Positions 14,569-23,415 of a DNA stretch of 32,490 nucleotides are shown here, in pieces. Source of the stretch: a bacterium (GTDB lineage: Bacteria; Patescibacteriota; Minisyncoccia; Phycocordibacterales; VMGT01); assembly GCA_030697645.1 (NCBI GenBank), contig JAUYPI010000017.1, positions 1 through 32,490 of the forward strand, read 5' to 3'. How positions within the stretch are numbered: the first letter of the stretch is position 1; the number at the start of each line of letters is the position of its first letter. Made by a program: the position numbers and the translations under genes. Under the pieces are notes generated by a model that saw nothing but the letters and a program-made list of their open reading frames with translations, made no database searches and was not told where the DNA came from.

Positions 14569-15948
14569 TCACTGCCCCGCCGGTAGCTTCTTCTGAAGCT
14601 CTTGCACTTGTCGAACGAGGTCAGAGATTTGCTGCTGTAGTTTCTGCTCGGCGGTCAGAGAAGGAGATGGGGCGCTCGTTGCCTGTTCGGCTTCGGCCGC
14701 AGGAGTCTGGCTCGGCTGCCCCTGGCTGAACACTTCCGTGAGTTTTGCTCTCGTCTTCGGACCGACGAAGCCATAGCCGGGGTCTGTATCTGATTTGACG
14801 AGGCCGTGCTTCATCTGGAATTTAGCGATCGCAGCTTTGGTGAGCGAGCCGAAGTATTCAGATTCGTTCCCAGGAGCTCCGGCACCGCTTGCGGCGATTT
14901 GTGTGTCTTTGTCGCTGTTGAGAAGCTGCTGCAGGCGCTTCACGTCCTCGCCCTTGCTGCCGACATCAAGGCCGCGGTTGAACACAGGAGAGACTGCGCC
15001 CGCAATCGGTGAAGGAGTCGGTGACATGCCCACCGAAGCATCGGGAGAAGGCCCTGCTTGTTGCATACCCTCAGCGACACGCTGATTGTATACCTCAACT
15101 ATCTTCGTTCTCGTTGCCGGTCCCACAAGCCCGAAGCCGGTGGTCTCTGGTGTGCCAGAGGAAGCAAGGCCGTACTTCTTCTGGAAACGCTCAACTGCTC
15201 GCTGGGTGAGCTTTCCGAAGAAGTCTGTTTCCTTACCGGGAGACCCTGTGCCGCTTGCGGCAATTTGCGTGTCAGGGTCGGAGTTCAGGAGCAGCTGGAG
15301 GCGCTTTACGTCCGCATGAGTCATGCCGGGGCGGAGCGTGCGGTTGAAGACGGGGGAGACGAGGAGGGCGCGGGCGGAAGGCTGCGCTGAAGCAGAGGGT
15401 ATTGCGGGAGTTGCTGGGGTTGCGGGGGAGACGCCTGGGACGGCAGGGGTTGCGGGTACTGCGGGGGTTGCAGACTTTGCGAGTAGTGGGTCCGAACCGC
15501 CTCCGCCACCACCTCCTCCGCCTCCGCCACCACCTCCTGAAATTCCTCCACCGCCACCGCCTGACCCGCAGGTGGCTGTTGAAACATCTACCGTTACCGA
15601 TTGCGTGCCAGACGACGGGTTTGCGATAGTCACCGATGACTCGGTACTCTCACAAATTTGTCCCAGCGCAAACTCTGAGGGCGTGATCGTCATTTTATTC
15701 TTCCCCGCTGCAGAAATTTTCATCGTCGAGGTACCGGACATCACCACAGAAAAAGTTGTACTCTGGACGGTGATGGAATCAATATTCGCGTTGCTGCCGA
15801 TGATGTTGATCGTCGCGCTGTTGACGCTGATCTCAGCCTGGCCCTGACCGAGGGTCACGTCATTCACCGCGCCTGCAATGGCAGGCAGGAAGAGAGCGCC
15901 TGCAATCACTCCAGTGCGTACAATGCAGAAGAAAAATCGACGTGTCAT
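14569..15948 (-). CDS. Secreted protein with two peptidoglycan-binding domains
   Basis: The start at 15948 (MTRRFFF) gives a 459-residue protein with a signal peptide ending near AIAGA. An ATG at 15990 would overlap the upstream gene and precede the signal peptide. After a beta-rich domain of about 100 residues comes a poly-Gly linker and a Pro/Ala linker. Two peptidoglycan_binding_1 domains follow, each with the DVKRLQ.LLNSD.DTQIAASG core, FG.LT..A...FQ and a GFVGP.TR.K end. The last 30 residues form a coiled coil (SLTAEQKLQQQISDLVRQVQELQ). It is probably anchored to the cell wall and exposed at the surface. It lies 23 bp after the 36-residue repeat protein gene and is likely in one operon with it. 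Confidence 0.85.
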   Translation of the reverse strand: MTRRFFFCIVRTGVIAGALFLPAIAGAVNDVTLGQGQAEISVNSATINIIGSNANIDSITVQSTTFSVVMSGTSTMKISAAGKNKMTITPSEFALGQICESTESSVTIANPSSGTQSVTVDVSTATCGSGGGGGGISGGGGGGGGGGGGGGSDPLLAKSATPAVPATPAVPGVSPATPATPAIPSASAQPSARALLVSPVFNRTLRPGMTHADVKRLQLLLNSDPDTQIAASGTGSPGKETDFFGKLTQRAVERFQKKYGLASSGTPETTGFGLVGPATRTKIVEVYNQRVAEGMQQAGPSPDASVGMSPTPSPIAGAVSPVFNRGLDVGSKGEDVKRLQQLLNSDKDTQIAASGAGAPGNESEYFGSLTKAAIAKFQMKHGLVKSDTDPGYGFVGPKTRAKLTEVFSQGQPSQTPAAEAEQATSAPSPSLTAEQKLQQQISDLVRQVQELQKKLPAGQ

Positions 15949-15971
15949 CGTATAAAGATTAGCTAATAAAA

Positions 15972-17300
15972 CTACGATGGTGATTGGCAACTCCCTTTAT
16001 CGATCACGAGATTTCTGAAGTCTACGCTTGCAGTTGAAGTCGCCGCAATATATAGCCGGTACCATACGCCATCCGTACTGCGCAGTTGCAGACAGCCACC
16101 AGAGTTTGCATCGGTCGAATCAAGCATAATGGTTGTGGTGGCTCCTGAACTTGCAATAACATCACCAAGGACGCCCACTTCCTGCCCTGGGGTTGAAGTC
16201 GCACCAACGCCGAGCGTCCCTGTGTCGACACGGAGGTTCTGAGCAAACACGGTGGATGATGCATTAAGCACGCCGGAAACATTGAGGCTGGAGTTCACGG
16301 TTGAAGACGCGCTGCTCACGATGCCGCCAGCGGCGGTGAGTAAACCGCCTGTCAGTGCCGTGGACGACGCTTGGAAGACGCCGGAGACATTCAGTGTCGA
16401 GCCGACGGTTGAGGAAGCATTACTAATGAAGCCGCCGACTGCGGTGGTCAAACCACTGATAAGAGCGGTTGAAGAGGCCTGGAAGACGCCGGAGACAGTG
16501 AGTGTTGAACCAACCGTAGAAGATGCATTGCTTATGAAACCACCAAATGCAGTGAGCAATCCAGTCGTAAGAACTGTAGACGAGGCATTGACAGCGCCAG
16601 AGACGGTGAGCGCACCATTAATGGTAGACGATGCGCTCGAGACAAATCCCGCAATGCGGCCCTTACCGTCAATCGAAAAGAGTGTGGTAGAAGCGCTGTC
16701 CGCGACAACAAAAGAGCTTCCGGAATAGTCAAGGCCGCCTGAAACTGCCCGCGTTTTGAGCGTGAGGATGCTTCCTGCGGTTGAGGTCGCGGTGAGCGTC
16801 GCGACAGAGCGAACATCTGTCTCGGTCGTCGTCCCCATTGCCACATGGTCGCCTATTGCCTGGAGGCGAAGGACGATCCCGTCGTCAACCCATCCGTCTG
16901 AAGTACTATCGTCAGTGCAATAAACATTACCACTTGCGTCAGTCGTCAACAGGCCGCCACTCGAAAATACGCTACAGTCTACTGTACTAATCGTGAGCCC
17001 GCCGGTACGGAGCTTTAACCCGCCACTGAATGTTGACGTGCCGGTGCCCGACGTATAGAGCTGGTCTGCTTCAATATCGCCGGCTGCATCCACATTTCCC
17101 GCAAATGTTGAGGTTGCGGTGCTTCCGACGGTCACGACACCCGTGAGCGTGCTCGCGCCGTCCACAGTGAGTGTGCCGTTCGTCGTTATATTCGTGCTAA
17201 TCGTTGATGCCGCGGATGCGGAGAGCGCCACGAACGCAAGCGCAAGGCCGACGGCAAGTGCACTCGTATATACATTTTGCTTTCTAGTAAAGGTAAACAT
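15972..17300 (-). CDS. Secreted surface protein with 36-residue repeats
   Basis: This 442-residue protein has a signal peptide ending near ALSASA. It is almost wholly Ser/Thr/Gly/Val-rich. Four consecutive 36-residue repeats occupy the middle, each with ASSTV(N/G)..L.VSG...ASST and a closing GL.TA.GG. The consensus suggests a beta-helix or stacked-strand fibre. The N-terminal part has looser ASTLTGVVTVGSTATSTF copies. A non-repetitive C-terminal domain (GGCLQLRSTDGVWYRLYIAATSTASVDF) may be a cap or ligand-binding end. Proteins of this style are common on Patescibacteria cells, but the function is not known. Two peptidoglycan-binding proteins are its neighbours. Confidence 0.8.
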   Translation of the reverse strand: MFTFTRKQNVYTSALAVGLALAFVALSASAASTISTNITTNGTLTVDGASTLTGVVTVGSTATSTFAGNVDAAGDIEADQLYTSGTGTSTFSGGLKLRTGGLTISTVDCSVFSSGGLLTTDASGNVYCTDDSTSDGWVDDGIVLRLQAIGDHVAMGTTTETDVRSVATLTATSTAGSILTLKTRAVSGGLDYSGSSFVVADSASTTLFSIDGKGRIAGFVSSASSTINGALTVSGAVNASSTVLTTGLLTAFGGFISNASSTVGSTLTVSGVFQASSTALISGLTTAVGGFISNASSTVGSTLNVSGVFQASSTALTGGLLTAAGGIVSSASSTVNSSLNVSGVLNASSTVFAQNLRVDTGTLGVGATSTPGQEVGVLGDVIASSGATTTIMLDSTDANSGGCLQLRSTDGVWYRLYIAATSTASVDFRNLVIDKGSCQSPS

Positions 17301-17484
17301 ACGAAACTTTATTCAGTTACGAATACTTATAATTAATGAAGCGAATAATAAAAATGTCTAAAAAATTGCGTGCCGCACCGACCAAGACGCGACGACGCGG
17401 TTATCTGCGATGCCCAAGTCGCAGATGTTAACTACAGTATAAAACATACGCGCAAGAAAAGCGCTGTGGATAACTCGGTGGCGA

Positions 17485-17605
17485 GGAACTAGCAACCAGT
17501 AACTGGTAACTAGGGAACGGAAACACACCGCTCTGGCTTTGCCAGAGCGGTGTGTTTCTATCCGCCCGTCGTATCACCAGTTACGAGTGACTAGTTACCA
17601 GTTCC
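17485..17605. repeat. Palindromic 3'-end element, copy 1
   Basis: Arms of GGAACTRGYAAC-type words (GTAACTGGTAACTAG on one side, CTAGTTACCAGTTCC on the other) enclose a perfect hairpin. The element reaches into the TPR gene: its arm encodes the last residues G-T-G-N and the TAG stop. Copy 2 starts at the end of recA (32415). Confidence 0.8.
17521..17557. terminator. 17-bp hairpin inside the 3'-end element
   Basis: AAACACACCGCTCTGGC pairs perfectly with its complement across the loop TTT. It lies 34 bp after the TPR gene stop on the minus strand. The T-tract is short but the stem is very strong. The remaining spacer to 17300 holds a TGTGGATAA word (17465-17473) and a TATAAG -10-like word at 17326-17331. 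Confidence 0.65.
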
Positions 17606-18337
17606 TAACGCCGCCACCGCCTCGTCCACGCGCTCGACCATCTTACTATCGCCCGCCTGTTCAGCAAGTGTGCGTACCTGCCGGTAATATTCTCGCGCTC
17701 TTGCATGTTCACCATCGCTCGCATAATACTCCGCAAGAGTAAAGAGGAGGCCTATGTGCCCGGGGAGCTTGCCGAGACCCTCGAGGAGAATGTCGTCTGC
17801 AAGCTCCTTTTTCTCACTCCACGAGAGCGCATAAAGTTCGTAAAATTTCATATACAATGCGGGGTACGTGTCATCGCGCCGAAGTGCCGCGCGGTAGTAC
17901 CGCTCGGCGCGCGGGTAGTCGCGGATATAGAGGTGATAGAGATCGCCCAAGTTCTCGTATGCGGCGCGGTCATGCGGCCAGTTCGCGGCCATGTAGAGCC
18001 ATATTTCTTCTGCGCCGGCATAATCGCCGGCAAGTTTTCGATAGGATCCTAAGTCAAGCCACGAGTCGTAGAGGGTCAAGTCTTCGTTGAGCGCCGCGAC
18101 GATACGCTCGATATCTGGGCGAAGCCGCGCTTGCTCTGTCGCGCTCACCGAATCCGCAAACACCGGTGCGTCAAGGTTTGGCACGGCGACTTCCCCGCCC
18201 CCTGCGACATCTTCAGTGCCCGAAACACCGCTCTTGTCAACGTCGGCTCCGTCTCGAAGCTCACCCCAAAAATACCAGAGAGCAAGGCCGAAGGAGCCTG
18301 CAATAAGGAAAATAGCGCCGAGTTTCTTCGTCTTCAT
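17591..18337 (-). CDS. Membrane-anchored TPR protein
   Basis: The start at 18337 (MKTKKLGAIFLIAG) gives 248 residues with one membrane helix (about 6-24). A longer frame to 18496 would run through the palindrome at 18432-18592. After an acidic linker come at least three TPR-like helix pairs. Clear examples are LYDSWLDLGSYRKLAGDYAG, AAYENLGDLYHLYIRDYPRA and HIGLLFTLAEYYASDGEHAR. Such domains hold protein complexes together. The C-terminal GTGN and stop come from the palindromic 3'-end element at 17485-17605. It lies between two surface-protein genes and may help their export or assembly. Confidence 0.82.
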   Translation of the reverse strand: MKTKKLGAIFLIAGSFGLALWYFWGELRDGADVDKSGVSGTEDVAGGGEVAVPNLDAPVFADSVSATEQARLRPDIERIVAALNEDLTLYDSWLDLGSYRKLAGDYAGAEEIWLYMAANWPHDRAAYENLGDLYHLYIRDYPRAERYYRAALRRDDTYPALYMKFYELYALSWSEKKELADDILLEGLGKLPGHIGLLFTLAEYYASDGEHARAREYYRQVRTLAEQAGDSKMVERVDEAVAALGTGN

Positions 18338-18431
18338 AAAAAGAAGTGTACGGGAATACTGGGAAAATGCAACCGTGTCACGAAATCCGAAGCACCCTGG
18401 CCGACCGCTGCCCGCGTTCAGCGAGCTAGGC

Positions 18432-18592
18432 GAAATACGAAACTCACAAAAACACAAAGCACAAAACCCAAACAAAGCCCAATTTCGAAAGACCAAAGCC
18501 CAAACACGGAGTGCGACCGTTCGGGTTTGGGAATTTGTGTTTTGGGCTTTTGAAATTGTTTGGGTTTTGTGATTTGGGTTTTGGGTTTTTTA
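18432..18592. repeat. Long palindromic word repeat, copy C (no ORF)
   Basis: Left arm words such as CAAAACCCAAACAAAGCCC are complementary to right arm words such as GTTTGGGTTTTGTGATTTGG. The apex has AAACACGG and CCGTTCGGGTTT. It occupies the leader region of the TPR gene. A palindromic GACATCGGATGTC follows near 18600. The spacer 18338-18759 holds only this, a terminator and another palindrome. Confidence 0.75.
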
Positions 18593-18654
18593 GTGGGGGA
18601 CATCGGATGTCCGACGTTCGTTCCAGCCTCTAATTTCTCACTTCCAACTTCCAC

Positions 18655-18693
18655 TAAAAAACAAACCCCCAACCATAAGTGGTTGGGGGTTTG
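18655..18693 (-). terminator. Terminator of the S-layer-like gene
   Basis: A 14-bp stem (CAAACCCCCAACCA with complement) with loop TAAG is followed on the minus strand by TTTTTT. It lies about 65 bp after the stop codon of the 1256-residue gene. Confidence 0.85.
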
Positions 18694-18705
18694 CCGTCCT
18701 TCCGT

Positions 18706-18743
18706 CTCGATATTTCGATATATCGATATTTCGAAATTTCGAG
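18706..18743. repeat. AT-rich 38-bp palindrome
   Basis: CTCGATATTTCGATA and TATCGATATTTCGAAATTTCG form a near-perfect palindrome between the S-layer-like gene stop and its terminator. Iterated TTTCGATA words make it. Its role is unknown. Confidence 0.6.
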
Positions 18744-18759
18744 CGCGGACACAAGAGGA

Positions 18760-21700
18760 CTAGTTTGCCGACGTGAGCGTCTCGGCTGCCATGGATACTC
18801 CGGCAAGACCCGGTACCTGGTAGCCGTTCGTCCAGTCAAGGGCTTGGAGCGTTGCGGTCGTTGTCGTTGAGAGCGGCGACCAGATCAGGTCATCGTTCGT
18901 GTCCGTATCAATTCCCTCAGAATCGCTCATTGCAAATCCTGCGGTATTGAACGAACCATTGAGTCCATTCGGACTCGGGACCGCTGTTGGGTAGGCAAGA
19001 TCGCCGTTGAGCCGCACGTCGATCGACTCGGTGCCAGTCTGCGTCTCAACACTGGAAACGGTTGCACGGAACTCAAACCAGCGTGTCGCACCTGACGGAA
19101 CGGTATACGTCGTTGTTGCAACGCCGCCGCCAGAACAACCAGTCGCACTCTTATCAAGCGTAATCTCAATGCCAGTGTCAGCGATGCCAACTGTGTTCGC
19201 CGTGGTCTGACTGTTCTCGTTACCATAGCAGGAGTTGGAGTTCAGGAGGCCATCAGCGCCGTTGTCACCCGCAGTCGTTGACTGGAAGGTCGAGTCCGGA
19301 GTCGTGAACGCATCGGTGTAAACGTAAAGCGCATACTTCGACGTCGTTGCCTTCGCAAATGTACCAGTTGAGCTGCTGTGCTGGAAGGTAAACTTGGTAA
19401 ACGCCACCGGGCCGTTCATTGCCGTCACCTTGAACTTATAGAGCACCTTGTTGGAGCCGGTCTGGAGCACGCGCTCTGAAGTTGAGAGGTCAATTTTCTC
19501 AAACTTCGGGTATGCTCTCATCACGCGCACGCCGGTCGGTGTCACATCAGCCGTCGAACTCACCGCTATACTCGTGCCGCCCTGGGCACCAGTCCCGTAG
19601 TTACCGCCGGATACCGGGGTCGAGCTGTTCACGTTCTGCGCATCCCACGCGATGACAACAAGGTCGCCGGAGGCGGTGAGCGGGCCTGCAGTTGAGTTGA
19701 TAGCAGAGACGGTACCCTTCACGGTCATAGTCTTGCTGCCGCCTGCAGGAACAGTGAACGGCGTGGCGCTGTTTATCGTCGAAGTCGCATAGTCGCCATT
19801 ATTGACGAAGAGCGCCTCGCCAACCTGCGTTGTGCCGTCCCAGAGAGTAACCTTCTGGCCGACGAGGTCAACTGGCGTGTTCGTTGCGGCACTCGCAAAC
19901 TGGAATCCGACTTTCATAATATTGATGTCTTCCGTGGTACCGGTGAACTTGAGTTTGAGCAGCGTCGCTTCAATGCCTGGAGTCACGATCGAGTAGCCGG
20001 GGCTTGAATCATCCACAACGGTGTATGTGCCGCCGGTGTTGAGCGTGATTATCTGGCCGACGCTTGTGTTGATGGTGATACCCGTCGCTGCTGTCGTGAG
20101 GCTCTGCCCGGAAGTTACACCGGTCGCCTGGTTTGCCGCTGCTGAAAGTGCGGCAATGCCCCAGCGGAACTGCTGGCCGGTGCTCGAGGCAGTCGTCGAG
20201 CAGCGCATCGCCAAAGACTTGATCGTACCCTTCGGGACCACGAGCGGACTATCGAGCGTGAACGCCTGATTATCTTTGCTCGCGGTCGGAGACGCGCGGT
20301 TCGAGCCCGTCGTGAGCTCGGTCGTACCATCGAGGAGCGTACAAGACGAGATATTCGTCGCTACTCCTGAGACCACTTCGTAGTCCATAAGGAGCTGCGT
20401 GAACTGGATGTCGTCCCCGGAGTCCGATGCATCCATCTGATAGTTGGCAAAGACAAACGGATTGCCCGCCACAATCGTCTGCGCGAGCGGAACGGACGAG
20501 ACCGAGATTGTGATGACCGGCGCCTTCACCGTCATCTTCGGACCCTCAACTGGTGAGCTCGGACCGGGGGTAATCGTGTCTCCCGTCTCCTGGCCAGTCA
20601 CGGTTGTCCAGTCGTCTGCCGGTGTCGTCGAGGCGGTCACCGTGTCGTTATTGGCAAAGTCAGTGCCGTACTTTCCTTTGAGGAAGTAGGTGTTCTTGCC
20701 TTTCGGGAAGGTGATGCTGTCGGTGAAGCGTGCTCTGCCGCCCGTTCCTACCGCCGCGGCATCAACTGGACCTGCAACGACGCTCCCGTTTGCATCAGCA
20801 AGGACCACTTGTGTCATGTCGAGCGCGTTTCCGGTGCCGGTAACACCGAAGTAGAAGTCCGTGCGGCCGACTGAGATCGCCTCGCCCTTCACTTCTACGT
20901 CAAATGCGCCGAGCGCTACGTTCAGCGTGTTTTCCGCCACATTCTGTGCTGCAACGCTCTGCGACTTCGTCACGGTGATGGAGCCTTTGCCGATCGTGAT
21001 GGTTGAACCATCGTACCACGGCGTGCCGGTCGTGAACTCGGAAGCGGTTGTTGCCGCTGCTGTCGAGCCCGCGCTTGCGGTAATGCCGAAGCCGTAGGTC
21101 TCACCGGTAACAAAGAGATCAGTATCCTTGAAGATGTGGAAGATGATCGTGCGGTTCGAGCCGCCGACGATATCGCCACGAACCGCGATCTCCTTAAACA
21201 TGCCCTTATCTACAACAAGGCCATCACCGAACGTTACGGTGTAGTACTTGCCGGCCGAGTCAATGGTCATGGGATAGTCCACGCCGTCAACGCGGGTCAT
21301 AAGGTTCGCGAAGTCAGCATTTCCTGCGGAGCCTGCTTGGTTCCAACGGAGAGATCTGATGCGAACTTTCTCGTTTGTGCCTGCCTCAACCTTGATTGCG
21401 GAGAAGGTGTAGGCGGTCGAGCCGATATTTTTCGTGATGGCTGCGTTCGGGTCAAGTGTGCCCACGGAAACCGTCGCCGTGCCGATTGAGAGCTGGTCGT
21501 TCACCGTGTGTGTCGCTCCCTTGATCGGGAGCGTTCCTGTGACGGTCGCGCTCGTGTTCACGGAGACAACCTCGACAGTGACGATTTCACCAGACTTCAA
21601 GGAAGCCTTTGCGGCCATGTTGCCTGCGACGGTCATCGTCCGCGACTGTCCGGCCATCACTTTGAATGGCTCGCTGAGCGTCGCTTCGTGGTTAGAATTA

Positions 21701-22530
21701 AACGTCTTCGCGAGGCCGATCTGGTTTCCGGTCGCATCATCGAGAAGAACGAGGCCAGCGAAGTTCACGTCAGATCCGAGGCCGGTGCGGCGGATGAGAA
21801 GGCTGTTCACCGTCACATCGCCGTCGGTGCCTGCGGTAAAGACCACGCGCGTGAACGGTACGCGTGATGCGCTGCCTACTGCAAGAGAATTTGCCGGCTG
21901 GTTTGCAGCAGCCGCAACGCTAAGACCTGTGCCTGCCGCCGGAGTCGGAGTGGGCGTCGGTGTTGGCGTAGGTGTCGGCGTTGGAGTTGGAGTTGGAGTT
22001 GGAGTTGGAGTTGGTCCACCAGATGATGCGGAGCAAAGCATATTAAGCTTCGCCCTCGTCGCGGGACCAACATAGCCCGTGCCTTTCGAGAGGCCAACCG
22101 GAGTCAGCACATCTGCGGCGTACTTATCCTGGAACTTCACCACTGCCGCTTTGCTGATCGAGCCGAAGTAGCTCGTCTCGTTGCCGGCAGAGCCGACACC
22201 GCTTACCGCAAGCTGTGTTGCGGCATCGGCGTTGAGGAATTGCTGGAGGTTCCTTACGTCATCTCCCGTGCTTCCCACGGTGAGATTGCGCACCCATGTG
22301 TATGGACACACAGACGGCGTCGGTGTAACTCCACCCCCCTCCTGAATCCCTGCAAGCTGTGCTTGCAGTTGTGCGATGAGCGCAAGAAGGCTCTGAATTT
22401 GCGCCTGAAGATCAGCGGTGGTTTGTGCGGATGCCACGGGCACGCCGCCGACCACGCTGAGTACAAGTGCAAGACCGAGCATCCCTGCAACAAATCGTCT
22501 GAATTTCGAAGAATGATACTGCATAGTCAT
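18760..22530 (-). CDS. Large S-layer-like secreted protein with peptidoglycan-binding domain
   Basis: This 1256-residue protein has a signal peptide ending near VPVASA (residues 1-35). A short coiled coil (TTADLQAQIQSLLALIAQLQAQL) follows, and then a peptidoglycan_binding_1 domain (about 78-170) with GSTGDDVRNLQQFLN and GYVGPATRAKL. A Pro-Thr repeat linker leads into about 1000 residues of Thr/Ser/Gly-rich beta domains. These recur with themes such as VPAGGSKTMTVKG and MAGQSRTMTVAG. Lysine and cysteine are few. Size, composition and the wall-binding domain suggest the main S-layer or surface-coat protein; this is inferred. Two ATGs lie six bases apart at the start (22530 and 22524). No ribosome site is clear. 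Confidence 0.85.
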   Translation of the reverse strand: MTMQYHSSKFRRFVAGMLGLALVLSVVGGVPVASAQTTADLQAQIQSLLALIAQLQAQLAGIQEGGGVTPTPSVCPYTWVRNLTVGSTGDDVRNLQQFLNADAATQLAVSGVGSAGNETSYFGSISKAAVVKFQDKYAADVLTPVGLSKGTGYVGPATRAKLNMLCSASSGGPTPTPTPTPTPTPTPTPTPTPTPTPAAGTGLSVAAAANQPANSLAVGSASRVPFTRVVFTAGTDGDVTVNSLLIRRTGLGSDVNFAGLVLLDDATGNQIGLAKTFNSNHEATLSEPFKVMAGQSRTMTVAGNMAAKASLKSGEIVTVEVVSVNTSATVTGTLPIKGATHTVNDQLSIGTATVSVGTLDPNAAITKNIGSTAYTFSAIKVEAGTNEKVRIRSLRWNQAGSAGNADFANLMTRVDGVDYPMTIDSAGKYYTVTFGDGLVVDKGMFKEIAVRGDIVGGSNRTIIFHIFKDTDLFVTGETYGFGITASAGSTAAATTASEFTTGTPWYDGSTITIGKGSITVTKSQSVAAQNVAENTLNVALGAFDVEVKGEAISVGRTDFYFGVTGTGNALDMTQVVLADANGSVVAGPVDAAAVGTGGRARFTDSITFPKGKNTYFLKGKYGTDFANNDTVTASTTPADDWTTVTGQETGDTITPGPSSPVEGPKMTVKAPVITISVSSVPLAQTIVAGNPFVFANYQMDASDSGDDIQFTQLLMDYEVVSGVATNISSCTLLDGTTELTTGSNRASPTASKDNQAFTLDSPLVVPKGTIKSLAMRCSTTASSTGQQFRWGIAALSAAANQATGVTSGQSLTTAATGITINTSVGQIITLNTGGTYTVVDDSSPGYSIVTPGIEATLLKLKFTGTTEDINIMKVGFQFASAATNTPVDLVGQKVTLWDGTTQVGEALFVNNGDYATSTINSATPFTVPAGGSKTMTVKGTVSAINSTAGPLTASGDLVVIAWDAQNVNSSTPVSGGNYGTGAQGGTSIAVSSTADVTPTGVRVMRAYPKFEKIDLSTSERVLQTGSNKVLYKFKVTAMNGPVAFTKFTFQHSSSTGTFAKATTSKYALYVYTDAFTTPDSTFQSTTAGDNGADGLLNSNSCYGNENSQTTANTVGIADTGIEITLDKSATGCSGGGVATTTYTVPSGATRWFEFRATVSSVETQTGTESIDVRLNGDLAYPTAVPSPNGLNGSFNTAGFAMSDSEGIDTDTNDDLIWSPLSTTTTATLQALDWTNGYQVPGLAGVSMAAETLTSAN
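21950..22015. repeat. Hexamer tandem repeat coding a Pro-Thr linker
   Basis: On the plus strand TTGGAG repeats five times next to degenerate GGCGTC/GGTGTT copies. It encodes the (Pro-Thr)n hinge of the S-layer-like protein. Slippage would change linker length without breaking the frame. Confidence 0.8.
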
Positions 22531-22644
22531 ACTAATAAATTTAATCGATCGATCGAATGAAATGATTTGATGATCGAAAATTGAAAATTAATGAGAATAA
22601 TAATTATGATAATTGTTTGGCTAATAACGTCGTGTCTTGTATCG

Positions 22645-22691
22645 CCTCTCACGGGCTGCTTGTGTATCGACCAGCAAGTCCCGTCTAGAGG
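22645..22691. ncRNA. Structured hairpin upstream of the S-layer-like gene
   Basis: CCTCT, ACGGG and CTTG on the left pair in order with CAAG, CCCGT and AGAGG on the right, around a 12-nt loop. It lies 115 bp before the start codon and may belong to the 5' leader on the minus strand. No known riboswitch or RNA family is recognised. Confidence 0.3.
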
Positions 22692-22857
22692 AATGTGATG
22701 ATACGATGGTTGTTTATCGTTACAGGTTTTTTCTAAATCTTCAGAAAAAAATTTTCCTCTCACTCATCATGTGGCGTATTGTGCGAATTTTCTCGTGCGC
22801 AATTTCATGCGCCTTCATAGGCTTTTTTTCTGTATAGTCCTCATTTCGGAATATATA

Positions 22858-23037
22858 AGGCGTTGATTCAAAATAAATTGAACATCTTGCGCTCTCTGCA
22901 CATCCATATATCGCTCGTGCTCAATCGCGAAATCCTCACCGTATCTCGATACGATTCGGATTCGCTCATTCCGCGCCAAACGATATCTGAATATGCAAAA
23001 AACGCAATTGTGTCCAATTGATTTTGAATCAACGCCT
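22858..23037. mobile_element. 180-bp element with 26-bp terminal inverted repeats
   Basis: The end AGGCGTTGATTCAAAAT and its following 9 bp (22858-22883) recur inverted at 23012-23037 with two mismatches in 26. The 128-bp interior has partial self-complementarity (GCGAA..TCC with GGATTCGC) and no ORF. This looks like a MITE or decayed insertion sequence, or a long RNA hairpin. The rest of the 22531-23415 spacer holds no convincing gene. It has a TGTGGATAA word at 23199-23207 and a small hairpin TAGAGAC-AAAA-GTCTCTA at 23220-23237. Confidence 0.55.
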
Positions 23038-23415
23038 AATTATCAAAGAACGTGTACGCAGAAAAAACTCTCGAAACGCGCTACGCCTCGGGCGTCACCG
23101 AGACTGCCCTCGAGCGCGCTTCCACTCTTCTGCTACAATTACGCTTCAGAGACTTATTCTGAATTATAAGCCCTCTTTAAATCCCTGCAAACACAATATG
23201 TGGATAACTCGCGACGTATTAGAGACAAAAGTCTCTACGCAACGGAGTTTCTTCCCATGTGCGACACGCCATGTAGTAAAGCGCTGAGGCAATTCCAAAT
23301 GGGCCGCGAAGCGCAAGGCTTTATCTCACTTCACTGCAGAGTACGATTACGCTCGCACAGCCACTTTTAAAAGTCAACGGTTGACAAGATAAAAAATGCG
23401 ACGAGCGATTACAAT

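Noticed and set aside
17485-17605. CRISPR array
   Set aside because: The repeats are two arms of a palindrome, not regularly spaced direct repeats with unique spacers. No cas gene is present.
22645-22691. Possible known riboswitch or housekeeping RNA
   Set aside because: The hairpin is clear, but no conserved riboswitch, RNase P, tmRNA or SRP motif could be seen, so no known class is claimed.
22858-23037. Replication origin
   Set aside because: Only one DnaA-box-like word lies near (23199), with no box cluster, AT-rich unwinding element or dnaA gene, so an origin is not supported.
23018-23287. Plus-strand frame of 89 codons in the gene-free gap
   Set aside because: It starts inside an inverted repeat end, has no ribosome site, and its Arg/His/Cys-rich composition looks non-coding.
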